64,000 nucleotides of DNA, from NCBI GenBank assembly GCA_013399895.1, contig VXBA01001642.1, positions 1,032,475 to 1,096,474 of the forward strand, given 5' to 3'. This DNA comes from Serilophus lunatus. Taxonomy: Eukaryota > Chordata > Aves > Passeriformes > Eurylaimidae. Under the pieces are notes generated by a model. It saw only the letters and a program-made list of their open reading frames with translations. It was not told the DNA's origin and made no database searches. Numbering within the stretch: the stretch's first letter is position 1; each line of letters begins with the position of its first letter. The translations under genes were made by a program, and so were the position numbers. Positions 1-14,000 of the stretch are shown in pieces.

Positions 1-262
1 ATAGGGCACAGGTCTAGTTTTCTCATTGGACATAGTAGATGTAGTATTATTATACTCCCATTTTTTATATAGAAAATTAAGTGAAAAAGCCATTTCTTTT
101 TACTAAATATGTGGGATGAAAATATTCACTGATGGAAAATGATATTTTTGAACAGAGCAATTAGTATTACATATAAGCAAAAATTGACAGAAATATTTTT
201 AAACATTTTAAGATTTTATGTTTATTCTCTGACTTGGCTAGCTTGTTTTTTTATATTCACAG
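1..262 (+). other. 3' part of a PIEZO2 intron
   Basis: AT-rich sequence with no exon or repeat that I can recognise. It ends in the acceptor of E1. The preceding exon is outside the window. Confidence 0.85.
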
Positions 263-425
263 GTTGTTCGGTGTCACTTCTCTCACTCAGACAAACTGCT
301 CAAGCACTTGGATGATCATCAAAAATCAAGAGTTACATTGGTATCACCATGCTAATCCAATCTTACTGCTGGTGATGTACTACACCCTCGCAACTCTTAT
401 TCGTCTCTGGCTACAAGAGCCCATT
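263..425 (+). CDS. PIEZO2: PIEZO2 exon E1: blade segment with transmembrane helix
   Basis: The acceptor follows a T-rich tract ending in CACAG, and the donor is ATT|GTAAGG. The first base completes an Arg codon begun in an upstream exon outside the window; the exon ends in phase 0. The product starts RLFGVTSLTQ, carries an N-linked glycosylation sequon (NCS), and contains a clear membrane helix around ILLLVMYYTLATLIRLWL. The WYHHANPILLLVMYYTLATL block is nearly invariant in vertebrate PIEZO2, which makes this assignment firm. Confidence 0.95.
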
Positions 426-3400
426 GTAAGGGTAACTTCCTACTCTTTTCTAGCTCTAATGGCTGTGAAACTGGCCAGTGCAGATATTTGCTAACAGGGG
501 TGCAAATATTTAGGAAAGTTAAGGGAAGTAGACAGCAAGTGCAAGTTGGTACTTTGAATTGGGTCTTTTTGCTAAGTGTCTTTGAGAGTTCTATCTAACA
601 AGGGTAACATAGGTATTCTTAAAATCATCAGGATTATTTATATAAGGAATACAATGGCAGAGCCTTAATGCATACTCTGATTTGGAAAAGAGGTATTGAT
701 ATGAAGTAGTGGTTGGATTGGATCGACTCAATGTTGTTGAAGGTCTCTTCCAAACTAAATGATGCTGAGTCTATGATTCTGGTTAAGGTGCTGTTGTGTG
801 GAATGCATACACCCAGGACTTGGCTAGCAGAACTGAAGTAGGATACATTCTGGCACAGGATACTGTAAGATAAGACAGAAATTTGCAATTATATCACAGA
901 TACAGAAAAAAATTCTTAAAAACTTTCCTACTGATTCTGTGTGCCTGAGTGAAATTCCCAGCTTTCATTTAAGAGCAAGAGAACCAGGAGGAAAAAAGGA
1001 AATTCTGATTCTTCCAGTTTCAGAGAAAAATTGGAATATAAGAACACGAAGACATCTTAGAAGCTTAGAAACTGAAAATATAAAAAGGATGATCCTGGAC
1101 ATTATTTATTTTAATCTCCCAATCCTATGAGGATTGATGCCAGTTTTAGAGTTCAGTGTTAGCAGTGTTTGTAAACCAGAATGAAGTTATTCATGACTAT
1201 GCTGTGAATTGGTGAAGTTCATAGTAACAAGTAAAAACTGATAAAGATTTTCTTATTTTAAGGATATTTCTTCATATAATGGATAATGCAACCATTTAAC
1301 ACTTGAAAAATCTCCTCTGAATTGAAATGTCTGCATGGATTTTGCATATATAAGGCTTCAAAAGGTGAATGATGGCAGAACTGTCATCTTGAGTTATTAA
1401 AAAATTGTGTTCAAAGTTTCCAGAAATCTTAATACTGTCTTTTCTAAAGTCACAAGATTATGGTTCAGTCCCTTTGGCATTTGTATTTTAAAAGTTTTTT
1501 CCTATTATTTTTTTATGCGGCTGCAGCATCTGTAAACTTGATTTTTTACTTTCCTCAAGTGAAAACTGAGATTTCCAGATAATAATATGATTTTAGCACT
1601 GGGGCTGTAACTAAAACTTCACATCTCACAAATTCCATAGTAAAATCATAAGAACTATTCACAGAGGAATAATGTGAAATGCAGTTAGTGGGAGCTGTGT
1701 GATCTCAGAAACTCTTGCAATTTTTTTTCAATATATGGGTTGTTTTCATCCAGCTTTCACCATCTGAAAGTTTGGTGTTAGATCTTAGTTAGTTGCTGTG
1801 TTTTTTCAATGGAGAGAAGTGAGTCTTTCTGTCTCAGTATAGAGTGAATGCTGCAAGTTCCTCCAGGGATTTGAAAGGAACTATAGTGGTCTTGCCTGCA
1901 CTTCTTTTTTTTTAGACTACTTTTGATGTCTGGGATAGATATTCCCATAAGACACTAAAATCAGTCTCTGGGAACTGCCAACATGTGAAATTAGAGATGC
2001 TTTCCAAGCAGTTGAGCTAGAGCAAAGAAGTATTAAAAGACATTAATTTAAGAAACAACATCTCTCAAACCCATGGCTACATGAGAGGCAATACAAAGTC
2101 TTGGCAATCCCTTGGGAACTTCAGATGTCAGGGAAATGATGCTTCCCTCCAAAGATAAATGGACGCTTAAAAAAGAGAACAATGTAAAGAAAAGGATACC
2201 CATGCATTAATGCCTATTTTTTATGCACAGGATGTAGTGATGCAAGTATTTGTCATTAGAAAGAGATGCTGAAATTTGCAAAATTTTCTGTATTTTGCAC
2301 ACTTCCTCCTTTCTGTCAATGCATGTTTTGTTTTCATTTAGTGATTCCATAGGTCAGGAATTAACCTTTCTCCAATTACCTTTCCCCTGGTGGACTCCGG
2401 TTCTCAATTATTTAAATTCAGAAATAATTGTATACTAGATTTATTGAAATGTTTTTTAAGTTGTTAAATTGTGGTGCATTTGATTCATTACAGAACTAAC
2501 CTGCCTTTGCAATCCTCAGTGATTTCAAAGTTACACTGTGTTTGGGATCTCACCACTAACCTACCTATAGTTGAATGGATGGCAAAGACAATATACTCTG
2601 TAGTGTTTAATGTAAAGCAGTTGTTCTCGGTATACTGTTGTCATGTATGGTAAGAAGTGAGTCATTTTAGAAATTGCATTCAGAAGAATCTCTTGAACAA
2701 AGCCTGTTTTGAACAAAATGCGTGTGATAGATTATGCAAAAGGAAATATTTATTCAGTCTAAAAATATGTACATAAGGTAAATATAATACTGGTGTAGCA
2801 GATGCTAAAAGTAGAGTAAGAAATGTAAACCTGGGTTTTTTTTATTCTTGTGTGAATTACATCTTGAGGTCCTCCTGTGGATAAAATCCCTCCTAGATTG
2901 CATAAGGAGGTGTCTGAGACAGTCACTCTTGAGACTGCCTCTAAATGTGGTAGCTGATGAACGATTTTACAGAAACCGTGCCCACTTTGAATCTTGAGTT
3001 TCAGAGTGAAGTTTTTTGTGTGTACCACAATGCCAAAGCATGGCTCGTATGTGATTTCTGTGTACGGTCTCTGTGTGAGATTCTGGGGGGATCTTACTCA
3101 TGCAAAATGACTGTGGCAGTCAGTGGAAGTTTTGCTTTTCTTATGCTTGCTGTTTTGGATACTGATTTGTTCTATCATTGAGTCTTGTGAAATTCTACCT
3201 CTGCAAATAAGAAGGGTCAATCTGCCCCTGGAGATTTCAGCTCCTAGTTGTAACTGTCAGTACTGAATATGTGAATACAGGCCATTCATTCTGTCCTGTG
3301 AGTAATAGTACAGGAGTCAACATTTACAACAAAGTAACTGAATTTAGAGTCCTCTCATAGAATTTTTATAATTGTTTGAATTAAAAGATATTTGAGAGTT

Positions 3401-6400
3401 GCTCAGCTAGTGGATGAACTGAAAAATTTAGACGAGTCAAAAGATTCACACAAGCTGTATTTGTATGATTAGTACTGTGTTTAGTGACTTTTCTCCCTTT
3501 TCTCAGAAAGAAAAAAGCAAGATTTCCCACCCTTCTCTGTAGTCTCTTTGGCTAAAATAATTGTGTATATCTTACATCTTTTGTATTTTTTGATTGCTCT
3601 GGTGCCAAAACAAGTGCATTTGATAAATAATTCTTTATGGTTCACATTTATATTAAAGTTTCAAATGGCAGTGACAAGTATTTTAAGCATAGAATCAGTT
3701 TATTCTATCTTACAGCTTTGCTAGGAATGCCGTTTTACAATCAAACATAAATATGCAATCATATGTGAAATGTCCTACCATTTCCTCTGAGAAGTGAAAA
3801 TAAATTAATAACCATTGTTTATCTAAGTCAAGATTCAAAAAATAGGACCTTGCTTTTAGGATTGGAATGGAGAGAGTTTCAAAACTAGCCAGGATGTTTG
3901 GATGTCCAGATCCCATGGTTAGCTTTGTAAACCTCTGCCCAGCATCCTGATTTATTCTTCTGTTGCATCAGACAATTTTGCACAAGCAATGAGAAGAATT
4001 ACCTCCAGCTAGCTACCACTGAGGAGGCATAGTGCAGGAAGAGATCTGGAGGAGCTTGAGGAGGAGCTGTAACCTGGCATGGTTTATGTGCAGATACCCA
4101 GTTCTTCTGCTTTGTCACTGTGCTATAATAACATCCATGCTAACTCGAATAGAGAAACCCCATACCTATGCTGAGCCATGGAATTAAGATGGGGTTAAGA
4201 CCAGTACGTTTACAGTCCTCCTCAACTTAGTGATAACAGTTGCTGTCATAGATCAAGAGATGGACCATGTGCATCAGACACACTCATAGAGTCACAGAGC
4301 AGTCCACTTTGGAAGGAACTTATGAATGTCACGTGATGTAACTTCTTGTGAGAGCAAGGCCTTAGTTTAGATTATCCAGGGACAAATCTCGGACTTTTTC
4401 AGCAAAGGCTACCAATGCCACTGATTCATTTTTCTCATGGTGAAATATATTTATTTTTTAAATATCCAAAATGTGTTTACCTGAAGCAAATTATGTCCTT
4501 TGCCTCTGTCTCCCCATGAGAAGAGTACCTCTGTCTTCTCTAAAACTACAATTTTGGTAATGTATATCTGAAAAAACACCGTAATTCTGGCATCCTTCAG
4601 TTTCTCCAAACTTCTAATCATCCTGACAATTTTCTGTTGGATCCGCTCCAGATTTTCTATGTCTCTCTTGAACTGGAGAATGCCAGAACTGAATTGCAGG
4701 TATGGCCTGACACTTGCCAGGTACAGTGGAATAATCATATCCCTTGATCTGCTGGCAGTACTTTTGCTGATGCAGTCCAGGACATGTCTGCCTTCATTGC
4801 TGCTGGAGTCCACTACTGGCTCATGTTCAGCTTTCTGTTCACCAGCACCCTCCAAACCTATTCCACAGAGTTACTTCCCATAGTCTGTTCACAGCCTTTA
4901 CTGTTATGTGGGATTATTCCAGATGCAGGACTTAATATTTGTTAACCCTCAGGCCTTTTTTGTTGTCCTGTCTCTGTGTGGCAACTCTTTCTTCGGGCCC
5001 ATTTATCTTCTCCCAGTTTGGTGTCATTCACAACATTTTTGTGGGTTCAATTCTCTCCAGATAGTTTTGAAGATATTGAATAGTACCAGATCTGGTGTTA
5101 GTCCCTGAGGAACTCCACTCATAACCAACTACCTTTTTGTTTTTGAACCATTACCCTACTTGAAGAAAGACAGTTTAGCTGGTTCCCCACTTATCTTGTA
5201 GTCCATCTGTTAAGTCCTTCTCTTATGAGCTTGTCAGCAATGATGTGGAACAATAAACAAGGTGCTGTGAAACAAGTCAAAGATGCTGAAATCAACGTAG
5301 CCAACATCCACAGCTCTCCCTTTACCCACTCAATCACTTGTTTCAGCATAAAATTAAACCTTTGGTAAATCTGTATCGTCTTTTTCGGTTATCTCGTTCT
5401 ATATGTGAGCACACGCAGGTTTTTGCTGACTCCAAAGCAAGACTAAAGGAACTTAGGTGGATGACCAGCACTGACTAGTTTGTTGCATTTTGAGGTATGG
5501 TGAGTTAGGTTAGTCTTTAATGATACCTATATATATGCTCAAAGGGTTTTCATCTTTTCCCTTTTTCTGTTTAGTGGAGAATTGGCGTTTCACATATGTC
5601 AGCAGATGAAAAGTGTGACTTTTCTTTCAATACCCTCCTTGAAAATTAAACATCAGTATTCCACGGTTTTTATAATTTATGTATTTATGTATGCTTGTGG
5701 TATGACTATATACTAAGCTAAGGTAGTATGTGGAGGTCTGTGTAATTCTGGTGTCATGTAACTAGCAGTTATAGAGAAGGTTTATCACCATTTCTCAAAA
5801 TGTCATGTCAGTAAGAGCCATCCAGCATAAACTGAGTGTATTAGTCACTAAAATATGCTTCCAACACATTCTTTGGAGAGGAGCATCAATCGGGGGGAAA
5901 TTTAAATTCTTCTGATAAGATTGCATTTACAGAGCCATAGCTAGTGTTGTCAGTTGTTGTCATTTTGCAGGTACCTGATGAAGAGAAATCTGTTAGCAGG
6001 GAAGATGACAAAGAAATACCCTGCAGCCCAATTCCAATGACAGCAGAGAGAAGACGCAGTCTGTGGTATGCAAGCCACTATACAACTGATGAGAGAAAAG
6101 TAAGGATGGAGGGGAAAGGGTCTCTGCATTACACAGTTACTTTGAAATTAAAGGAAGCAGCATTATATAAGTAGCAAGTAAGATCTTCCCGTGTAATTAC
6201 AACAGATACAATATCAAGGCTGTATGGCAGAGTAGGAATATATTTTGTAAAAATAAATAAAACAAAACCAGGAGCCAGTGTGGGGAAGTAAATGAAGAGC
6301 ATGCTCTATGGTTTTGGCTTCAGCATTTAAGAAGTTTAGGGCTGGGCTTTTGGCATGGGAGCATTATCATTGTGCAAAACAGCTAGAAAGTCTGTCAGGA

Positions 6401-8020
6401 AACTAAACCTGATGTAAAGATCTGATCTGCCTTGTAACTACTAATTAGCACTGTTACTGGTAAGTGGGGACTGCCAGCCTGTCTTCCTCCGAGCATACTG
6501 GTGTTCTTGTTGGAGGTATAAAACAAGGCAGTTGTGTAAAATCCCCTGGAAAGGTCCAGCTTTCTGCCATCTGTCTGCACCAGCTGCAGTGCAGGATTTC
6601 ATTTGTTGAGTTACTATCAAGTTTGAGATATATGGAAATTCTATTGAGCCACATATACTCAAGCCCCAAGAACCTCATCATAATAATAGTAGTGATAAAT
6701 GAGCAGGCAAATCAATGAAGTATCACATTTTACATTTGTACCAACATTTTATTGGAACTGTTTTTATAATTGCAGTAATTCTAATGATTGTTTAAAAACT
6801 TAGTTTTTAAACATTGGATCATTAGAAAGACATTAGAAAGCGGTTAATCAGTACAGTACCATGCTGATTAATTCTTTCACCTAGTATCCAAAATTTTGAT
6901 GCAACATTCTCAATTTTGGTTTAAGATTCACAGGAACATACAGTAAAATTATGTCAATGCTATGCCACAATCAATATAATTTTATGGTAGTTTACAATTC
7001 TGCTGGCTTTTTAAGAATTCTTTCTGAATTTCTTAGTGCAAACCTGCAAAAGTCAGCATATATGCATGCATGTACTCAACAAGTTTGACTTATTAATGCT
7101 TGAGCTGTGCTTCATTAATAATTTGTCCTTACATTGCTTTGCAGCTTCTGTCAATGACCCAAGATGAATACAAGCCATCGGATGTTAGTATACTACTAGT
7201 CTTTGTAACTTTGTCATTCTTACTTCATGTGTATACAGATGAAGCCTTAGAAGACATTTGTAAAACTTCTATACTTTTATTTAGCCTGCCATTTACCCTA
7301 TATCCTTTATTATGCTAAATATAATTGTCTTTTGCCTCCTTAATAATTTCATTGATGAATCACTTCAAATTAAACTACTTGTAGTAGTACCAACTGGCAA
7401 ACGATCTTTGCTATTTCATTGGGTTTAAATAAGATATGAAAATATGCTTTCTAATGCAAGCCATCTTTAAACTTGATTTAGTTCCGTTGCTATATTTTTT
7501 TTAATTTCATGCATATTGGAATGCCAAGGCTTTTAAAGCATGACTGACAACACATATGAGTTCAATTTACAGATTACAGAAAATCCAAGTCTTTGAACAG
7601 AGAGCAAATGATCCATATATCTTGAGTGCTATAGACCGTAGCAAGCTCTGAAAGCAGAAATGGCCCCCCTGTTCAGCATACACAGAAGAATGGAGATGCA
7701 GATGAATTTTGGGAGCATCTATAACCGAATCTAAACATGCTTCACAGTTTGTGGTTGGTGTAGCTGTTAGATATAACTGAGCATAACCCAGATAATGTTC
7801 TGAAACCGTCCACACATGCCTGTGCATAGTTTTTACAGGCAAAATTCAGTCCTGTCTCATGGCCTGAGCAGAAGTCAGTCTTCAACATGTATTACCATCA
7901 CTAATTCATTGCACATTAATTTCAGCCAATATGAGAGATAATGATTGTGGTTCCTGGAGCCTTTATCCAAGCAAGCACAAGGGCTGAAATTGAAGTTAAA
8001 AAAACCAAAAACAAACCAAA

Positions 8021-8070
<50 letters not shown>

Positions 8071-11000
8071 GGAAAGAGTATTGAATTAGTACTACTGAGG
8101 GATGTAAATGTGGCATCAATAAAAATAATTGCCACAAGTGGTTTTATTAACAGCAACAAATATAGATCTCACCAGTAATAATTCAAATTTGAAAGTAATT
8201 TATAACCATTATTTTCATGACTACTGGGAATAATTAGATGTCAACCAAAGTCTTAAAACCTCAATATATTAGTTTGCTTAAAAAGGAGAGTGAATTTTTG
8301 GTTAATTCTATTGGTATGGCATAAAAAGCAGACAACAATTGATTTTGGAAGCTGTTATGTGCTACTTTTGCATGACTGACTATACTGTATCAATTTTTTT
8401 GGAAGTAACTATAGTTACTTGTTAACCTCTTTTAACACTGGCATTCCAACCATAGCAAAGCACAGAAGCAGGAGTCACATACTTCTAAGAGTCATGCTAA
8501 ATGCAGTGCCTTTCTTCAATGTCCTGGCAGGTGCTGCTGGTAACAGTGAATGGAAACCCTGCTGACTATCACACCATCCACCCTGCACTGCCATTAGAAA
8601 ATGGTCCAGCCAAAGCAGACATGTACTCTACACCTCAGTACAAATGGGAGCCTTCAGAGGACATGTCAGGTAGTGAATTGCCTAGAAATAGTCATTAGTT
8701 CCGTATTGTTTTCTTATTTTGGATCTCCAGTCACTGCTTCTGGCATTTAGTTCCATTTTGGTAAGCTATTTGGTCTGTTAAAGTTTAATAATTGCCGTCT
8801 CCTTACGGGGACTGCTGACTGTATGACGATTTTGTAAACTGGGCTGTAGATGCATACTGTCCAAAATACTTTTGGCTATCAACAGGCTGATTTGAAAGAT
8901 CCATCAGAGTGATTACAGTCAAAGTAATTCTAGGAGAGGATGCGTATACTATCTGTAGACAGCATAGATTGCAAATAAGAATTTATTTTTTCTACTTAGA
9001 AAAGGAAGAAGAGGCAGAGGAGGAAGAAGAAGAAGAGGAAGTTACTCAGGAGGGAAAAGAAAATGTTAAATTACATGCCCTGGTTTCTGTGTTCCAATTT
9101 ATCATGAAACAAAGCTACATTTGTGCTCTTATAGCTATGATGGTAAGTTTTGGTGACAAAAAGAATAATACTGTTCATTTTAAAAATGTGTCTTCTCAAT
9201 GCCTTTCTGAAAGTAATCTCATTGTTGGTTTTCAGTAAATCTTTGCACCAGGGTTAGAAAATACTAATGTGGTACCTGCATCATTTTGGGTTATTAATGC
9301 ATAATTCACAGGCCTGTTATAGATCTATAAATAGGGCAACACATGGGATTCTGGTTAAAATATCACATTTCCAGGACTGGGAGTCCCAGGCGTTGTTGTC
9401 TGTAGGAATGTCAAAAAAACACTGGGGTTCAGTTTTCTATTGACTCTCCAAGCTTCTGCACAAGCAGGTTTGTCACATGTTTGCACCATTCAGAAATTAG
9501 CTTACAAAATTAAAGCATGCCATGCTGCTATAGAAAATGTAGAAAATACAGTTCCTATTTCAGGTTGATGTGTGCATTTTCCTCTCTGAGAAGAAAGGAT
9601 TTGTATAGTCTGGTTTCTTATATTTACACAGAAAGGTCCCAAGAAAAATACTACTTCGTGCCAAGACAGATTTTGTTCTTGTTTCACTTATCGCCCATCT
9701 TTCTCATTTTTGTGATGTTGTTAGCTTTTAAGCCTTCTTGATGCAAATACTTTGAGCTTCATTATACCAAGTTTTCTGTATAATGCTTAAATCTTTCTAT
9801 ATTCCCAATGCAATGTTTGCTTTTACTGTTTTGGAAAGGTTTCAACTATGATGAAATTAACCAAAAAGCTTCTTGGCCCAATTTTATGCTAAAAATGGTA
9901 AAACAAATTAGCTTGGCTACTGCTTGTTTGCATAAAGTTTCAAACTTTATTTGCTATCTTTCAGCGATACAGTTTCTCCTCTAAATAAAGCAGGCTTCCT
10001 GTGCAAAATAGGTATCTGGGTTTATGCATTCTGAGCCATTAGCAAGTTGTTGTTTTCATACTGACAAAATGACTTCTTTCCTATTATTTTAAACTCAGGT
10101 ACTTGGGTCATAGAATGATTTGTGGTGAAAGAGATCTTAAAAACTATCTAGGTCTAACCCCCTTGCCTTGAGCAGACCAGGTCTGCATGTTCTTTTTAAT
10201 TAATTTCTAGGGTCATGTCTCTCAATATAAAAAAAAAAGATATATTTGAAATGTTTTCTTTTAATTTAATATTGAGACACTGCTAGCTTTTTTCTTCATG
10301 ACATATTCCTATATGAGCCAAATTGATTTATTAATTTATTTATGGTGTGCTCTGATGCAAAACCATTTATGCTATAGCCAAAGAGAGTTCAGTGTAAGTT
10401 ATTTTCTTATATGGGGATGGAGAAGTAGCATATTTGGTGGTTTTCACATGCCCTTTAAAAATATCATTTCCAAGGGGACTGAGCTAACCTGATACAAATA
10501 TTCCTAATGTTTAATAATTTTCTACTTAAATCAAAAAGGAATATAAAATTCTTTATTAGCAGTTATTCCACAGTTACATCAGCATGTATACAACTGAGTT
10601 TAGTCATAAATCAATAACACAATGTAGATAAAAAGCACAGAAACCCTAAATCCTTCCCTCAAGTGTTTATTAGTTTTCAGTAGGTGAATTCTGAAAGCTG
10701 TAGAAAACATGCTTTAGTTGTGGGTATTTCAGGTTATCTACCATGGTTACTATAGACTAAACATTCTTCAGATTAGGTAGGTGCCCACCAAACCTTTCCA
10801 TTTCAAACTGATTTCATAAAAGCTAGAACAGCATGGAGTTAGCTCAGTTTTGTAAGTCCATCGAAGGCCTTGAATGTAGTACATATGGACTATGTCTGAA
10901 ATTTTTGGTGCTGGTTCACAAGATCTTTTGTGCCCAAACATTAGTCTATATTTTCCATCTCTTTTTTTTTATGTAATGAGAAGAAATGATTCTGCTTACA

Positions 11001-14000
11001 ATGTGTACCACAATGCAACTAATGCACAAAGCAGGGTTCATCCTCAACTGTGGACTTCCTAAGAATCCATTTTCTGCATGTTCTCCGAGGGGTTTATTGT
11101 AGTTGGCCCAGTAGCTGATTAATATGGGTGACAGTCTGATTACAATGAAAATATGTGCTAAGTAGAGAAGCATAAATTAATTATAATTGCCAATATGCAT
11201 CTATGTTGTTCTTGAGTGAATCTGTGGACACATTTTCACCTCTTTTTTCCTTCCACAAGGCATGGAGTATCACATATCACAGCTGGTTGACTTTTGTGTT
11301 ACTGATCTGGTCGTGCACACTGTGGATGATTCGGGACCGAAGGAAATACGCCATGCTCAGTTCACCATTCATGGTTTTTTATGGAAATTTACTGCTAATA
11401 TTACAATATATATGGAGTATTGAGCTCAGGAATGATGAGCTTCCTCAAGTATCTGGTTTTTTAGAAAGAAAGGAACCTGGGGAGCTGGCATCAAAGGTAG
11501 GTGTTACAAACAGCTGAGATTTGTTTATGCAACTACAAAATACATTGTGATACAAAATGTGGCTCTCTGGCATTTCTTTAAGAATGAACCTGCAGTATTC
11601 AGTGTAACCGCTTTCAGTAGCACTTCTGAAAGAAATGATAAGTCATTAAAAAACAGTGTTCAGAAAACTGCTTCTTGCTTGTTAAGCTAATACTAGAGCA
11701 AATGTTTCAGATATCTTTTAGATTTTTGTGATAATTCTGTACAGATTATTTAGTTGATGGAAATTGCTCACTTGTTTGGTTTTATAAACTGGATTGAAAA
11801 CTAGATGTGATTTGATTTCCTAGATTAATACCCATGGGATGTCAGACCTGTCTCTGACTATAATGGCAACTGGAACTGTGCTGTCATTGCAATTACCAAT
11901 ACTACTCACTCCCTTATGGTTTTGCACAACCAGCAGCAGACAGCTGTGATTGAGCTTTCATTCTTCATCCTGACACCTGAATCAGCATGAATTGAAATCC
12001 ATTTCACGACAGAACCAAGAGACTTTGTGAACTCTCTATCAGTGCATGATAGATTTTTTTTTCTTTGTTGTCTTGAAAGCACTACAAAATGCATTTTGTT
12101 TGGCAAGTTTGCTTCTGGGGAAGGGACTGAGCACAAGTAGGAAGTTGTTCCTAGAGCGCCCAAGAGGAGCATTTCAGGGAGTGCATCTGGTTGGCAGTGC
12201 TTCCCTTGCACTAAGTGAATCAATTCCCTTGTGACTCCTAATTACAATGCAAGGTGATTTTGTAAGTGATCTTCCTTGGCAGTACCCTTTGGACAACCAT
12301 TTCTGGGTCTTTAATGCATTTGAAATTTGATGAGTGCTGTATTACTTCTCTGTAAAGGTAAGGATAGTTTAGTAAGAGGGCTAAAGCTCAAGGGGTTCTG
12401 CAAGGGAAGTTATACAGTTTTTCTCAATGACTTTGTAAATCTCTCTGGAGTTTTAACTGTCTTAATATGTCAGCCTCTTTGACATTGTTTCTTATCAGGA
12501 AACTGTTATTAATATATGATGATTTAGCCACTTCTATAAAACTAATAGATAGCGGGGGTTTTTATAGGCTGAAAATAATGCATTCCATAACTTTCAAAGA
12601 ATCACAGAATACTTGATGCTGAAAGAGACTTTGGACGTCATCTGGTCCAACTCCCCTCTTCAAACATGGTCATCTAGAGCTGATTGCCCAGGACCATGCC
12701 TAGATGGCTTTTAAATATTATCCCTGAGAATAGACTCCACAACATCCCTGGGCAACCTGTGACAGTGCTCAGTCACCCTCACTGGGGAAAAAAGAGTTTC
12801 CTGATATTCAGGGGGAACTACCCATGTTTGAATTTGTGCCCATCACCTCTGATCCCATCACTGGGCACCACTGAAAAGAGTCTGGCTCCAACTTCTTTCC
12901 ACCTTCCTTCAGATATTTATAGAAATTGAATAAGATTTCCTCTGAGCTTTATCTTCTTCAGGGTGAGCAGTACCAGGTTTCTCAGCCTTTCCACACAGGA
13001 GGGATGCTCCAGTCCCTTCATCTTCATGGCAAATTCAACTAACTGCACTTTCTCCAGTACATCCATATCTTTGTTGTACTGGAGAGCCAGAACAGGACAC
13101 AGCACTTGAATTGTGGCCTCACCAGAGCTGAATAGAGCAGAAGGATCACCTTCCTTGACCTGCTGGCAACACTTCTCATGCAGCCCAGGATACCATTACC
13201 CTTCTTTGCTATAAGGGCACTTCACTGGCTCACATTCAGCTTGGTTTCAAAAGTCTGTCTGAAGTCTATGTAGACAGTGTCTACTGCTTTCTTCTCATCT
13301 ACTAAGCCATTTTATCACAGAAATGTATCAAATTGGTCAATCATGACTTCCCCTTGGTGGATCCACTCTGACTTTTTGTCCTTGTGCCTGGAAATGTCTT
13401 CCAGGATCACCTGCTCCATCACCTTAGAAACACAGAATGGTTGGGTCAGCAGGGAACTTTAAAGATCCCTAGCCTGGCAGCTCTCCTTTCCCCCATTAAA
13501 GACTTGCATGTTAGAAGGAAAACAGGAGAGTTCTTTATATTGCACTACTGGCCTTGTCATTCTATTGTATGCAAAGTACTTGACTCTTACATACTTCCTA
13601 TTTGAGATTTTATTCTTTTAGCTGAGTAGTGAAATAAGTCTCCTGCATCAGGGAAATTGGAGGAAACTTTGTAGAAAGCAAACACAAAAACAAGTGTGGA
13701 ATGGATAGACAACATGCTTTTTTCTGAATTTTGTCCATCTCTTGGTATTGCAAGCTGATGAATTTAGCTTTTGCATAGCACAGAAATGCACCCTTCATTA
13801 AAGAGGGGTTTATTTTTTATTTCTAAGATATCCTCCTGTTACTGAATTGAGAGACTTAAAAGGATTAAGAGCTGTTTTAAATCTTGTAACTACTGCAAAT
13901 GCAAGGCATATTCAATTCACTGGGTCTTCTGCAACTGAAAGACATAAGGAAAAATTGATTTTTAAATTAATTGTACTTGAGCACCTGAAGTGCCAACCTC

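Larger units (their letters stand above)
426..5970 (+). other. PIEZO2 intron 1 (5.5 kb)
   Basis: AT-rich intron. It holds a short sense CR1 tail near 705-785 and a long diverged antisense CR1 from about 4283. Short open frames across the rest have no recognisable similarity. Confidence 0.9.

Noticed and set aside
7875..8178. Open frames with poly-Phe or poly-Lys around 8022-8061
   Set aside because: They are produced by the 40-nt A tract and have no coding support.
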